Part shown: in pieces, positions 43,491 through 52,482 of the stretch | Position numbering within the stretch: the stretch's first letter is position 1 | Layout of the letters: the number at the start of each line of letters is the position of its first letter | Assembly (NCBI GenBank): GCA_017622495.1 | Contig: JAGAQY010000030.1 | Coordinates: 34,594 to 98,593 of the forward strand | Reading direction: 5' to 3' | Origin: Bacteroidaceae bacterium | Lineage (GTDB): Bacteria; Bacteroidota; Bacteroidia; Bacteroidales; Bacteroidaceae | DNA: 64,000 nucleotides | The notes under the pieces: generated by a model | The model's input: the letters and a program-made list of their open reading frames with translations, nothing else | Database searches by the model: none | What the model was told of the DNA's origin: nothing | Made by a program: the position numbers and the translations under genes

Positions 43491-44729
43491 CTACTCAAAC
43501 CGCATGGCCTTGGTGGGGTATATGCGCGATATCAGGTGTGAGGGCACGATGAGGATGAGCACGGAGAGCACAAACATCACCACGTTGACCGTCACGATAA
43601 GCGGCCAGTTGAACTCTATAGGTACGCAATCGAGATAGTAGTCCTGCGGGTTGAGGGTGACAAGCCGGGTAAACTTCTGCAGTGCACAAAGGGCGAGGCC
43701 CACCACATTGCCCCACAGCATGCCCTTGCCTATGATGAGCATGGCGAGATAGAGGAAGGTCTTGCGCACCATGCCATTGGAGGCACCCAGCGCCTTGAGC
43801 ACACCGATAAACTGGGTGCGCTCGATAATCAATATCAGCAAGCCCGATATCATGGTAAAGGCTGCCACACCCACCATAAGAACCAGGATGAGCAGTACAT
43901 TCATATCGAGCACATCGAGCCAGGCGAAAAGGCCGGGATTGAGGTCGGTGACCGACTGCACGAAGTATTGCTCACCGTAGCTGTCTTGAGTGCGGTCGAG
44001 CAGCGAGCCCAGCTCCCAGTTCATGGGCTCCACCTCATCAAACCCCGTGAGCATCACCTCCACGCCCGTCACCTGATCGGGCTCCCAACGGTTGAGGGCC
44101 TGCACCGCCTTGAGGTCGGTGAGTGCAAAGACACGGTCATACTCGCTGAAGCCCGTCTGATAGATGCCTGCCACCGTGTACCTACGGGCCCGCATATTGC
44201 CCTGCAGGAAATAGGAGTCTACCCTATCGCCCACGCCAAGCTGCAGCTTGGAAGCAATCTCGCGCGATATCAATATCTTGCCCGAAGCTACGCTATCAGA
44301 GAACTGCGGCAGCTCGCCCTCTTGCAGATACTGGGCATAGAACGAGAGGTCGTAGTCCTCGCCTACTCCCTTAAGGACGTAGCCCATAAAATCATCATCG
44401 GTGCGAAACACGCCTGCCTTGGTGGCATAGCGCTGCACATGCGACACCTCGGGCATAGCCGTAAGCGTATGCCACAACGCCGAATCGGCAGCCACGGGAA
44501 GCGCCTCATAGGACTGGGCACTCTCATAATTGCTGATGTGCAGATGCGAGCTGAAGCCCACGGCCTTGTCTCGCACCTCGTGCTTGAAACCGAACGATAC
44601 AGCTATGGTCACCAGCATCACCGCCAAGCCCAAGGCTACACCCAGCTGCGCTATGAACACGGCTGGACGCGACACATTGCGGCTCCCTTGCTCACTCTTG
44701 TAGAGACGACGGGCGATGAATGTTTCCAT
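43491..44729 (-). CDS. ABC transporter permease (FtsX/LolE-like)
   Basis: 412 residues from the ATG at 44729; an upstream in-frame ATG would read through the GTTGA/GAATT repeats, giving an implausible Gln/Pro/Ser-rich tail. The topology is one N-terminal helix (about 30-50), a large periplasmic domain (about 60-265) and three C-terminal helices, with the FtsX region GLLILIIERTQFIGVLKALGAS near residue 305. Such permeases form lipoprotein-releasing (LolCE) or MacB-type exporters. No ATPase gene is adjacent, so the partner lies elsewhere. Likely transcribed with the aminotransferase gene upstream. Confidence 0.85.
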   Translation of the reverse strand: METFIARRLYKSEQGSRNVSRPAVFIAQLGVALGLAVMLVTIAVSFGFKHEVRDKAVGFSSHLHISNYESAQSYEALPVAADSALWHTLTAMPEVSHVQRYATKAGVFRTDDDFMGYVLKGVGEDYDLSFYAQYLQEGELPQFSDSVASGKILISREIASKLQLGVGDRVDSYFLQGNMRARRYTVAGIYQTGFSEYDRVFALTDLKAVQALNRWEPDQVTGVEVMLTGFDEVEPMNWELGSLLDRTQDSYGEQYFVQSVTDLNPGLFAWLDVLDMNVLLILVLMVGVAAFTMISGLLILIIERTQFIGVLKALGASNGMVRKTFLYLAMLIIGKGMLWGNVVGLALCALQKFTRLVTLNPQDYYLDCVPIEFNWPLIVTVNVVMFVLSVLILIVPSHLISRIYPTKAMRFE

Positions 44730-44812
44730 TGTTGAGGGTTGAGGTTGAGGGATGATGGTTGAGGGTTGAGGGAGAATTGTGAATTGTGAATTATGAATTG
44801 TGAATTGTTCTT
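44730..44812. repeat. GTTGAGGG and GAATTGTGAATT repeats between permease and aminotransferase
   Basis: GTTGAGG units (44730-44771) then GAATTGTGAATTATGAATTG units (44774-44812). The latter overlap the last codons of the aminotransferase gene (TIHNS, then stop). Confidence 0.85.
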
Positions 44813-45999
44813 CCCGGATAAGCCTCCAGTGCCTTCTGCAGCACCACGAGGGCACGCTGCAGGTCGTCTTTCTTCAGCACATAGGCTATGCGCACCTCGT
44901 TGCGGCCTGCACCGGGCGTAGTGTAGAAGCCACTGGCTGGGGCCATCATCACGGTTTCGCCTTCGTAGTTGAACTCGCTGAGGCACCATGCGCAGAACTT
45001 CTCGCTGTCGTCGACCGGCAGGCGGGCTACCGTATAGAATGCACCCATAGGAATGGGGCTGTACACACCGGGGATGCGGTTGAGACCATCAATGAGGCAC
45101 TTGCGGCGCTCTACATACTCATCGTATGTGTCGCGAGTGTAGCTCTCCGGCTCATCGAGCGATGCCTCGGCTGCAATCTGTCCGATAAGGGGTGGACTCA
45201 GACGGGCCTGACAGAACTTCATCACGGCCTGACGCAGCTGCACGTTCTTCGTTATCAAAGCACCGATACGTATACCGCACTCAGAGTAACGCTTCGACAC
45301 CGAGTCGATGAGCACCACATTGTCTTCGATGCCTTCGAGATGGCAGGCTGAGATATAGGGCGAACCGGTGTAGATAAACTCACGATACACCTCGTCGGAG
45401 AAGAGGTATAGGTCGTACTTCTTCACGAGGTCGCGTATCTGATTCATCTCACGGCGTGTATAGAGGTATCCTGTAGGGTTGTTGGGGTTGCATATCATGA
45501 TGGCCTTGGTGCGCTCGTTGATAAGCTCCTCGAAACGTTCTACCTTAGGCAAGCAGAATCCCTCCTCGATGGTGGTAGGGATAGTGCGTATCACGGCACC
45601 GGCCGAGATGGCGAATGCCTGATAGTTGGCATAGAAGGGGTCGGGCATGATAATCTCATCGCCCGGATTGAGGCATGCCATGAAAGAGAAGAGCACCGCC
45701 TCGCTACCGCCCGTAGTGATGATGATGTCGTCGGCCGTGAGCTTGATGTCGTACTTGGCATAGTACTGCACCAGTTTCTCGCGATAGCTGCGGTAGCCCT
45801 GCGAAGGGCTATACTCGAGCACCTTGCGGTCGATGTTGCGGATGGCATCAATCGCCGCTTGGGGTGTGGGCAGGTCGGGCTGACCGATATTGAGGTGATA
45901 TACATGTATACCGCGTGCCTTGGCATCGTCGGCCAATGGCACCAGTTTGCGGATTGGAGAAGCGGGCATCAGTGTGCCGCGTTGAGATATCTGGGGCAT
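44791..45999 (-). CDS. PLP-dependent class I aminotransferase (aspartate/aromatic type)
   Basis: 402 residues, fold type I. The start MPQISQRGTLMPASPIRKL and NIGQPDLPTP (about 37-46) are typical of the Bacteroidales AspC-like group. The PLP-binding Lys is at residue 236 in SVSKRYSECGIRIG, and the conserved Asn is in CNPNNPTGY (about 174). Transfers amino groups between an amino acid and a 2-oxo acid; aspartate is likely but not proven. The C-terminal residues TIHNS come from a GAATT repeat. It has its own promoter at 46062-46031 and is followed by the FtsX-type permease. Confidence 0.88.
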   Translation of the reverse strand: MPQISQRGTLMPASPIRKLVPLADDAKARGIHVYHLNIGQPDLPTPQAAIDAIRNIDRKVLEYSPSQGYRSYREKLVQYYAKYDIKLTADDIIITTGGSEAVLFSFMACLNPGDEIIMPDPFYANYQAFAISAGAVIRTIPTTIEEGFCLPKVERFEELINERTKAIMICNPNNPTGYLYTRREMNQIRDLVKKYDLYLFSDEVYREFIYTGSPYISACHLEGIEDNVVLIDSVSKRYSECGIRIGALITKNVQLRQAVMKFCQARLSPPLIGQIAAEASLDEPESYTRDTYDEYVERRKCLIDGLNRIPGVYSPIPMGAFYTVARLPVDDSEKFCAWCLSEFNYEGETVMMAPASGFYTTPGAGRNEVRIAYVLKKDDLQRALVVLQKALEAYPGRTIHNS

Positions 46000-46030
46000 A
46001 TATATTATATATAGGTATATATTGAAACAG

Positions 46031-46062
46031 CAAAATTACAAAGAAAAGCCGTAATCTACAAA
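46031..46062 (-). promoter_or_regulatory. Promoter of the aminotransferase gene
   Basis: On the minus strand: TTTG (46062-46059), 20 bases, TAATTTTG (46038-46031). 32 bases upstream of the ATG. Confidence 0.85.
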
Positions 46063-46076
46063 GGAAAGGTCTAACT

Positions 46077-46108
46077 TTTGGAGATACGGCCAAAAATCAC
46101 TACTTTTG
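46077..46108 (+). promoter_or_regulatory. Promoter of rlmH
   Basis: TTTG (46077-46080), 20 bases, TACTTTTG (46101-46108), 30 bases before the rlmH ATG. Back to back with the aminotransferase promoter. Confidence 0.85.
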
Positions 46109-46137
46109 CGTAACGACAAACAGAGACACACAGACGC

Positions 46138-46611
46138 ATGAAAACCCTACTCATCACCATAGGAAAGACCGACAACAAGTACCTGACGCAAGCAGTAGAC
46201 GACTATCTGGCCCGTGCCAACCACTATGCTCCCATAGAGATGAAGGTCATCCCCGACATACGGGATGTGAAGAACCTCACACAAGAGCAGCAAAAGGAGC
46301 GTGAGGGACAGCAGATACTGAAGTTGCTGCAACCGGGCGACCATGTGATACTGCTCGACGAGGGAGGCAAGGAGTTTACCTCGGTAGGATTTGCCGACTG
46401 GCTGCAGCAGCGCATGAACACGGTGAGCCGCCGACTGGTATTCATCATCGGAGGGCCCTACGGATTCTCCCGCGAGGTATATGGTGCTGCTCAAGGCAAG
46501 ATTTCGCTATCGCAAATGACCTTCTCTCACCAGATGGTACGGGTCATCTTTGCCGAGCAGTTTTACCGCGCCTTGTCGATACTCAACAACTTGCCCTATC
46601 ACCATCAGTAG
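46138..46611 (+). CDS. rlmH: 23S rRNA pseudouridine(1915)-N3-methyltransferase
   Basis: 157 residues, normal length. SPOUT-family enzyme that methylates N3 of the pseudouridine at 1915 in helix 69 of 23S rRNA. The SAM-binding knot motifs are IIGGPYGFSREVY (about 102-114), LSQMTFSHQMVRV (about 124-136) and the terminal PYHH, which is near-invariant in RlmH. Monocistronic with its own promoter; convergent with the next gene. Confidence 0.96.
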   Translation: MKTLLITIGKTDNKYLTQAVDDYLARANHYAPIEMKVIPDIRDVKNLTQEQQKEREGQQILKLLQPGDHVILLDEGGKEFTSVGFADWLQQRMNTVSRRLVFIIGGPYGFSREVYGAAQGKISLSQMTFSHQMVRVIFAEQFYRALSILNNLPYHHQ

Positions 46612-46616
46612 CAGCG

Positions 46617-47636
46617 CTACCACTGGAACCAGAGGTCGAAGCATACGGGCAGATGGTCGCTGGTGCCTCCCATATAGCGCATACCATTATACGTGCGGCT
46701 GGGGCGATGGCCGCCATACAGGGGCTCGGGTTCTGTGAGCAGCTCATCATCGGCAACCCAGGCGCCACCGGGCGAGAGACGCAGTGCCTCACCGGTACCG
46801 CGAAGCAGCGAAGTGGATAGATATACATGGTCGATCTGTTCCCATTTCCCTTTGTAGCGATAGCTTCCGGCAAGGCGGTCGGTGACACACACCAGCCGCC
46901 CGCTCTCAGAGAGCGGGCGTAGTGCCTTGCTGCGTGGCGTATCGTTGAAGTCGCCCATCACAACTACGCGGGGCACCCTGCGCACCTGACACACCGAGTC
47001 GACAGTATGCCTCACATACTCCACTACCGCACGGCGCAGCCGTGATGACTTGCGCCCATTGAGCCTACTGGGCAGATGACAGACGATGAGGTCGAGCGTA
47101 TCGCCCATGTGAAGCTGTCCGCTCACGTAGAGCACATCACGCACATAACCTCCTTGGGGGATTTGGTCATGAGACAGACGCAGCGAGCGATGACTCAGCG
47201 GACGAAACGTAGTAGACTTGTACATCAGTGCCACATCGATACCTCGAGGGTCGAGCGATGAGGTCATAAGATAGCTGTACCCCACCGTACGCAACGACGA
47301 GCGACAAGTGAGATCGTGCATCACGCTATCATTCTCGACCTCGCACAGCGCCACGAAATCGGGAGCGCGGTCGCCCCCCACAGCAGCCACAGCACGGCTT
47401 ATCGCCTGCAACTTGTCCCAGTAGCGCGACTCGGTCCAGCACCGCAACGAGGTGGGCAAGAAGGCCTCATCACGGGTGAGCGAGTCGTCGGTGCAGTCGA
47501 AGAGGTTCTCTACATTATAGGTCATGAAACGGAGCCGTTCCTGTCCCGAAAGAGAGAAAGGAAAGAGAAGCAGCAGAAGCAGCAGCCAGACCACTGGAGC
47601 TGTCCAAGCCTCATTGGTCCTGCTCTTTCTCCTCAT
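46617..47636 (-). CDS. Exported endonuclease/exonuclease/phosphatase-family protein
   Basis: 339 residues from the ATG at 47636. Earlier in-frame ATGs lie inside the upstream gene. A signal peptide (VVWLLLLLLLFPFSLSGQ) is followed by the family start FMTYNVENLFD (conserved Asn), then ALCEVEND (catalytic Glu), the MGDFNDTP block and the terminal SDHLPV (His). Expected to be a Mg2+-dependent phosphodiesterase or DNase in the periplasm or outside the cell. It overlaps the upstream beta-helix gene by 26 bases, so both are probably translated from one transcript. Confidence 0.88.
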   Translation of the reverse strand: MRRKSRTNEAWTAPVVWLLLLLLLFPFSLSGQERLRFMTYNVENLFDCTDDSLTRDEAFLPTSLRCWTESRYWDKLQAISRAVAAVGGDRAPDFVALCEVENDSVMHDLTCRSSLRTVGYSYLMTSSLDPRGIDVALMYKSTTFRPLSHRSLRLSHDQIPQGGYVRDVLYVSGQLHMGDTLDLIVCHLPSRLNGRKSSRLRRAVVEYVRHTVDSVCQVRRVPRVVVMGDFNDTPRSKALRPLSESGRLVCVTDRLAGSYRYKGKWEQIDHVYLSTSLLRGTGEALRLSPGGAWVADDELLTEPEPLYGGHRPSRTYNGMRYMGGTSDHLPVCFDLWFQW

Positions 47637-49104
47637 ATTCCCGGTATTGATAGCACCCTGCATCCATGACACCCTGACGCGGCAGCTCATCCTTGTCATA
47701 GGGCAAGATATCGAGGTATTCGGGAGAGGCTGCACCTCGCGCTACCGACAACGAATCAAGGTGGAAGTCGTAGATAAAATTGTCGTGGTCGATATTGCGG
47801 AAGTTTGAGCGACCATACGCTGTGCTATCCTTATGCTCCCATACGATATGGGCAAAGTGCAGCGAATCGGGCTTACGTGCCTCACCCTTGGAGTTAATGA
47901 CCGAATGTACAAAGGCATACTGCGCATACTCTGAGTAGTCGGCCGAGTCGGTCTTCTCGAGCACCGTACCCATCAGTTCATCGTCCTTGGAGCCAGTAAT
48001 GAAGCTATTGATAAAGTTGACACCCAGCAGCGGATAGATAGCCTCCTCCTCTTCACAATAGTTGGATATATTGACCGCCACACCACGCTCTCCCTTCCAT
48101 GGAAAAAAGTTGGCCATCGTGCAATGCAGGAAGGTCATGCGGCCGCCAAGCAGATTGACACAATGTCCACCGGCATTCGTAAAGAGACTGTTGGAGAACG
48201 ATGCGGCACACAGCGTAAGCTGCAGGGCATCCTCATCGACATTATGTATCTGGCTGTTTTGCATCACCAGCTTATAGCTGATCAGGTCATTGCCTTTGGC
48301 CCGCAAGCCATACGTACCGCTATGTATATCGCAATGCACAAAGATGTTGTCGGCACTGGATTCATGCAGCGTGATGCCGCCCCACTGGGCCGACAAGCGG
48401 TCGTAGGGCAGGTAGGAGAACATACGATCGGTGCGGGCACCGCGAAAGACCACAGGAGCATCGACCGCACCTACGGCCTCAACACGGCCATACACCTGCA
48501 TCTGCACCTTGTCGTAGAAGTAGAGGCGCGTGCCGGGCTCCATAGAAAGCGTACTGCCCTCCTCTACCCTGAGACTATCATATATAAGATAGGGACGCTG
48601 GGCGGTGAGCCGCGTATCGGAGTCCACGACCCATCCTCGGAGCACTGTCGCATCCTGTCCCCATGCACTCAGCTGCACATACTGCTCAGCACCGCTCTCA
48701 AGCACGAAGCGCAACGAGTCGCGCACCTCAAAGGGTTCATCATTATCCTTAGGGTCGACCGTCACCTCAACAAACACATACATGCTGTCGCCCCGACGCA
48801 ACGCCACATCACGGAACGCCACACCTGCCATGCCGTCTACATTGACACGATAGGGCGACTCAGCACCTCCCGAGAGAGAGACCTCGCTGATGCGCAGGTC
48901 AGATCTGTGGCGGTTGTATACCAGGAAGGTGGCAGTGGCCGAACTCACCTCGGTAAAGAGGGTGTCGAAAGCAATGGTATCGGACGAGAATGACAACTTA
49001 TGGCTGGGGTCTGCAGAGAACCCGCGCTCGTCAATACAGCCCGTCAGGCCTATCGCCACCACGGCGACAAGCAGCATACTCCAGATCGTGTTACAATGCT
49101 TCAT
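47611..49104 (-). CDS. Lipoprotein with right-handed beta-helix (parallel beta) repeats
   Basis: 497 residues from the ATG at 49104, which opens a lipoprotein signal (MLLVAVVAIGLTGC); an ATG 108 bases upstream gives an unconvincing tail. The N-terminal part (about 30-150) resembles a beta-sandwich; residues about 165-400 fit a beta-helix with repeated short strands (for example ADNIFVHCDIHSGTYGLRA). No catalytic motif is evident, so carbohydrate binding is as likely as enzymatic action. Likely anchored in the envelope. Translation may be coupled to the downstream EEP protein. Confidence 0.7.
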   Translation of the reverse strand: MKHCNTIWSMLLVAVVAIGLTGCIDERGFSADPSHKLSFSSDTIAFDTLFTEVSSATATFLVYNRHRSDLRISEVSLSGGAESPYRVNVDGMAGVAFRDVALRRGDSMYVFVEVTVDPKDNDEPFEVRDSLRFVLESGAEQYVQLSAWGQDATVLRGWVVDSDTRLTAQRPYLIYDSLRVEEGSTLSMEPGTRLYFYDKVQMQVYGRVEAVGAVDAPVVFRGARTDRMFSYLPYDRLSAQWGGITLHESSADNIFVHCDIHSGTYGLRAKGNDLISYKLVMQNSQIHNVDEDALQLTLCAASFSNSLFTNAGGHCVNLLGGRMTFLHCTMANFFPWKGERGVAVNISNYCEEEEAIYPLLGVNFINSFITGSKDDELMGTVLEKTDSADYSEYAQYAFVHSVINSKGEARKPDSLHFAHIVWEHKDSTAYGRSNFRNIDHDNFIYDFHLDSLSVARGAASPEYLDILPYDKDELPRQGVMDAGCYQYREYEEKEQDQ

Positions 49105-49213
49105 AGCAACAGTTGTTATTATCGTATAACGGAGATTGCGGCGATATATTGTATACAAACAGGAGTTCAGGAAACCCTGAACTCCTAAATGTTCGAACTG
49201 CAGAATCGTCACA

Positions 49214-50671
49214 TCAGCCCTTCACGGGAGCAGCCTCGAGCACAGCCACGAGATGCTGCCACCAAAGCTCTACCGTAGAGATGAGGAGGCGTTCATCGGG
49301 CGAATGCACGCCACGCATGGTGGGACCAAACGAGATCATATCCAGGTGTGGATACTTCTCGAGGAAGAGTCCGCACTCGAGACCGGCATGGATAGCCTTT
49401 ACCTTAGGCTCCTTGCCGAAGAGCTGCTTGTATGCAGCGATAGCTATCTGGAGGATCTCAGACTTGGCATTGGGTTTCCAACCAGGATAGCCCTCACCCA
49501 CCTCAACCTCGGCACCGGCAAGCTCAAATACGGCGCGTACCGTATCGGCCACATCCTTCTTGCCCGAAGCGGCAGAGCTGCGCTGCGAGAGCACAATCTT
49601 GACCTCACCGCCAGCCATGCGCACCGAAGCGAGATTGCTTGAGGTCTCCACCAAGCCTGGCACGTCATTGCTCATGGCAAACACGCCATTGAACACGCCA
49701 TGCAGAGCACGCAAGAGGTGAAGCATCGTATCCTTGTCCATAGCGGCAGGCTGAGCATCGGTAGACTCGAGCACAAAGCGGGCCTTGGTCTCAATGGCTG
49801 CATACTCGGCCTCTACCTCGGCAGCAAACACATTGAAGTCTACACGCACGCTCTCCTTGTCCTTCTTGGGCACAGCACATACAGCCATTGCCTCACGAGG
49901 AATAGCGTTATGCTTATTGCCACCCTCGATATAAGAAAGATACATATCGTACTTCTCGGCGGCAGCAAGCAGGAATCGGGCCAGCACCTTATTGGCATTG
50001 GCATGCCCCTTGTTGATGTCATCGCCGCTGTGTCCGCCCAAGAGATTGTTGACGGTTACCTTAAAGAAGAAGTAATCCTCGGGCACTGCCACCTCTTTAT
50101 ATTTAAAGGTAGCGTCGGTGCGCACACCTCCGGCACAGCCGATAAAGATTTCGCCCTCGTCTTCAGAGTCGAGGTTGAGCAGGATGTCGCCATTCATGAA
50201 GCCGCTCTGCATGGCATTGGCACCAGTGAGGCCAGTCTCCTCATCCACAGTAAACACACACTCTACAGGACCGTGCTTGATGCTATCGTCGGTGAGCACA
50301 GCAAGAGCCGCAGCTACACCGATGCCATTGTCGGCACCCAGGGTAGTGCCATTGGCCTTGAGCCATTCACCGTCAACTACGAGGCTGATGGGGTCGTTCA
50401 TAAAATCGTGGTCAACACCCTTGTTGCTCTCACATACCATATCCATGTGAGACTGCAGGATGATGGTCTTGCGGTTCTCCATGCCAGGAGTGGCAGGTTT
50501 GGAGATGACTACATTGCCGGCCTCATCGACCTTTGTAGCGAGTCCGCGCGACTCACCAAAAGCCTTCAGGTAGGCAGTCATCTTCTCTTCATGTTTCGAT
50601 GGGCGGGGAATGCCACAAATCTCCTCAAAGTAGCCAAACAGGGCTGTAGGTTTCAAGTTTTCTGTCTTCAT
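49214..50671 (-). CDS. pepD: Aminoacyl-histidine dipeptidase PepD (M20 family)
   Basis: 485 residues, full length. Cleaves Xaa-His dipeptides in the cytoplasm. The dinuclear metal site is visible: SHMDMV (about 74-79), GADNGIG (about 117), the catalytic DEETGLTG (about 148) and LDSED (about 172), with the late His in HAGLECG. The start MKTENLKPTALFGYF is typical. Monocistronic; no clear promoter is visible beyond an AT-rich upstream region. Confidence 0.95.
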   Translation of the reverse strand: MKTENLKPTALFGYFEEICGIPRPSKHEEKMTAYLKAFGESRGLATKVDEAGNVVISKPATPGMENRKTIILQSHMDMVCESNKGVDHDFMNDPISLVVDGEWLKANGTTLGADNGIGVAAALAVLTDDSIKHGPVECVFTVDEETGLTGANAMQSGFMNGDILLNLDSEDEGEIFIGCAGGVRTDATFKYKEVAVPEDYFFFKVTVNNLLGGHSGDDINKGHANANKVLARFLLAAAEKYDMYLSYIEGGNKHNAIPREAMAVCAVPKKDKESVRVDFNVFAAEVEAEYAAIETKARFVLESTDAQPAAMDKDTMLHLLRALHGVFNGVFAMSNDVPGLVETSSNLASVRMAGGEVKIVLSQRSSAASGKKDVADTVRAVFELAGAEVEVGEGYPGWKPNAKSEILQIAIAAYKQLFGKEPKVKAIHAGLECGLFLEKYPHLDMISFGPTMRGVHSPDERLLISTVELWWQHLVAVLEAAPVKG

Positions 50672-50751
50672 ATTTGTCTAATTACAATAGTTTGTACACT
50701 TAAAAAAGATAAAAGTTACACTCGAAGCAAGTATTATTCGCATGTTTTGTG

Positions 50752-50834
50752 TATCTTTGCATCCGCAAAAAGCGAAGATAAACGGCACTCGTTGCAAATA
50801 AAGCTGCTTTATTTACTCGTTTGCATTATCTTTG
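50752..50834 (+). promoter_or_regulatory. Two -7 boxes and a 19-bp palindrome upstream of a small membrane protein gene
   Basis: TATCTTTG boxes occur at 50752-50759 and 50827-50834. Between them lies the palindrome AAATAAAGC-T-GCTTTATTT (50796-50814). The second box starts 27 bases before the ATG at 50854. No ideal TTTG -33 element precedes either. Confidence 0.5.
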
Positions 50835-50853
50835 TGCCCGCAAAAATAAGAAA

Positions 50854-51081
50854 ATGGTACGTTTATTCCTAATTTCTTTGCTGATAATTGCTATTTGCAT
50901 GGTGTTAATGTCTGTTACCATCCTGTTCAAGAAGAATGGCAGATTTCCCAACACGCATGTTTGCGGCAACAAGCACCTGCGCAAGAGGGGTATCACCAGT
51001 GCCCAAACTCAGGACAAGCAGGCACAGCGCGAAAATCCGATGGCAGTGAAGGAAAGACGCCCAATGACCGACAACGAATAG
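50854..51081 (+). CDS. Small conserved membrane protein
   Basis: 75 residues from the ATG at 50854 (an ATG at 50821 would start inside the promoter box). One N-terminal membrane helix (LFLISLLIIAICMVLMSVTILF) is followed by the short soluble segment FPNTHVCGNKHLRKRGI. I recall this segment as conserved in Bacteroidales small membrane proteins; role unknown. It is followed after 22 bases by the OmpH-like gene, so they may be co-expressed. Confidence 0.7.
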   Translation: MVRLFLISLLIIAICMVLMSVTILFKKNGRFPNTHVCGNKHLRKRGITSAQTQDKQAQRENPMAVKERRPMTDNE

Positions 51082-51103
51082 AATAACATAAAACAATAAG
51101 ACA

Positions 51104-51706
51104 ATGAAAAGTATCAAGACTTTCTCTATCGCACTCTGTGCAGCAGCTACCATGCTGACATTCACCCAATGCAACAATGCCCCTCAGCAGGCTCCCGTAG
51201 TAACTCAGGTGGTATGCGACAGTACTCCCCAGCTCAAGATTGCCTACGTAGACATCGACACCCTGCTCACCAGCTACAACCTCTGGATCGAGCTCAACGA
51301 AGAGATGATACGCAAGGAGGAGAACGTACGCGCTACCCTCAACGAGAAGGCACAAGACCTGCAGAACGAGTACGAGGAGTTTGACCGCAAGCTCAAGAAC
51401 AACGCTTTCGTAACACGCGAGAGAGCCGAGTCGGAGCAGAACCGCATCTTGAAGAAGAGCCAGGATCTGGAGAAGCTGCAAGAGCGCCTAAGCAATGAAC
51501 TCGCTACCGAAAACAACAAGAACAACATCCTCTTCCGCGACTCCATCAACTCATTCATCAGGGAGTACAACAAGGAGAAGGGTTACAACGTGATTCTCAG
51601 CCGCATCGGTGACAACATCCTCTACATCGACTATGAGATGAACATCACTCAGGAGATCATCGATGGCCTCAATGCACGCTACGTCAGCAACAAGGGCAAG
51701 AAATAA
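51104..51706 (+). CDS. OmpH/Skp-family exported lipoprotein
   Basis: 200 residues. The signal ends in a lipobox-like TFTQC (Cys near 23), which makes it a lipid-anchored variant rather than free Skp. The central part (about 60-145) is a long charged coiled coil (EEMIRKEENVRATLNEKAQDL and following), and the ends form the small beta body with IAYVDIDTLL and YNVILSRIGDNILYID, the OmpH family signature. Expected to act in the periplasm as a chaperone for outer-membrane proteins. Ends with a 14-bp-stem terminator. Confidence 0.85.
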   Translation: MKSIKTFSIALCAAATMLTFTQCNNAPQQAPVVTQVVCDSTPQLKIAYVDIDTLLTSYNLWIELNEEMIRKEENVRATLNEKAQDLQNEYEEFDRKLKNNAFVTRERAESEQNRILKKSQDLEKLQERLSNELATENNKNNILFRDSINSFIREYNKEKGYNVILSRIGDNILYIDYEMNITQEIIDGLNARYVSNKGKK

Positions 51707-51728
51707 GCGAGGCCTTACCTGCAGAAAA

Positions 51729-51767
51729 CAAGAATGGGACGTATCCACACGTCCCATTCTTGTTATT
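51729..51767. terminator. Terminator after the OmpH-like gene
   Basis: A perfect 14-bp stem (51729-51742 with 51749-51762) with a 6-base loop. The T tract following on the plus strand is modest (TTATTTAT). It touches the last codon of the convergent RsmI-like gene. Confidence 0.8.
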
Positions 51768-52482
51768 TATATATAAGGAATATACAGGGTATCTTGTCGA
51801 TGGGCGGACGCTGTCCTTTCCACTCGGCGATGGTGCGCGTCACCGCATACTCGTCGTCACACGTGAGATTGGCCGCGATGCACAGCCTCGTCTGGGGGCG
51901 ACATGAGCGAATGATATCGTCAAACATCTTCAGGTTACGATACGGGGTCTCGATGAACAGCTGCGTCTGATGCTCAGCGTAGGCACGCGACTCCAGATGT
52001 TTGAGGGTCTTGGCACGCTCACCGCCATCAATCGGCAGGTAGCCATGAAAGGCAAAGCTCTGCCCGTTGAAGCCCGAGGCCATCACGCTGAGGATGATGC
52101 TCGAGGGTCCTACCAGTGGCACCACCTTCAACTTCTTGCGCTGCGCAATAGCTACCACATCGGCTCCAGGATCGGCCACAGCAGGACATCCTGCCTCAGA
52201 GATCACGCCCATGGGGCACCCTTCCTGCAATGGTTTGAGGTACGAACCGATTGCCTCAGGCGAGGTATGCTTGTTGAGTTCATAAAATGTCAGCGCATCG
52301 ATGTCGATCTCTTGGTCTACCTTTTTCAGAAAGCGTCGTGCCGAGCGCACATTCTCTACAATGAAATGCCTGATGCCCATAATCACATCGTGGTTGTATG
52401 CGGGGAGTACCTTTGACACGGGCGTATCGCCCAACGTCACCGGGATAAGATATAATGCCGATTCCATCTCGAGGTTCATCAA
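51763..52482 (-). CDS. RsmI-like tetrapyrrole-methylase-fold methyltransferase
   Basis: 239 residues, a SAM-dependent methyltransferase of the precorrin/RsmI fold. The conserved segment SEAGCPAVADPG (about 95-106) replaces the usual SDAGTPLISDPG of RsmI, and GPSSIILSVMASGFNGQSFAFHGYLP (about 125-150) fits well. RsmI methylates the ribose of C1402 in 16S rRNA; this shorter, more diverged form could have another target. The start overlaps the preceding stop by four bases (the second Met lies at 52479). Confidence 0.85.
   Translation of the reverse strand: MMNLEMESALYLIPVTLGDTPVSKVLPAYNHDVIMGIRHFIVENVRSARRFLKKVDQEIDIDALTFYELNKHTSPEAIGSYLKPLQEGCPMGVISEAGCPAVADPGADVVAIAQRKKLKVVPLVGPSSIILSVMASGFNGQSFAFHGYLPIDGGERAKTLKHLESRAYAEHQTQLFIETPYRNLKMFDDIIRSCRPQTRLCIAANLTCDDEYAVTRTIAEWKGQRPPIDKIPCIFLIYK

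Noticed and set aside
51763..52482. Calling the tetrapyrrole-methylase-fold gene RsmI itself
   Set aside because: The signature SEAGCPAVADPG and the short length differ from typical RsmI, so only a family-level name is given.
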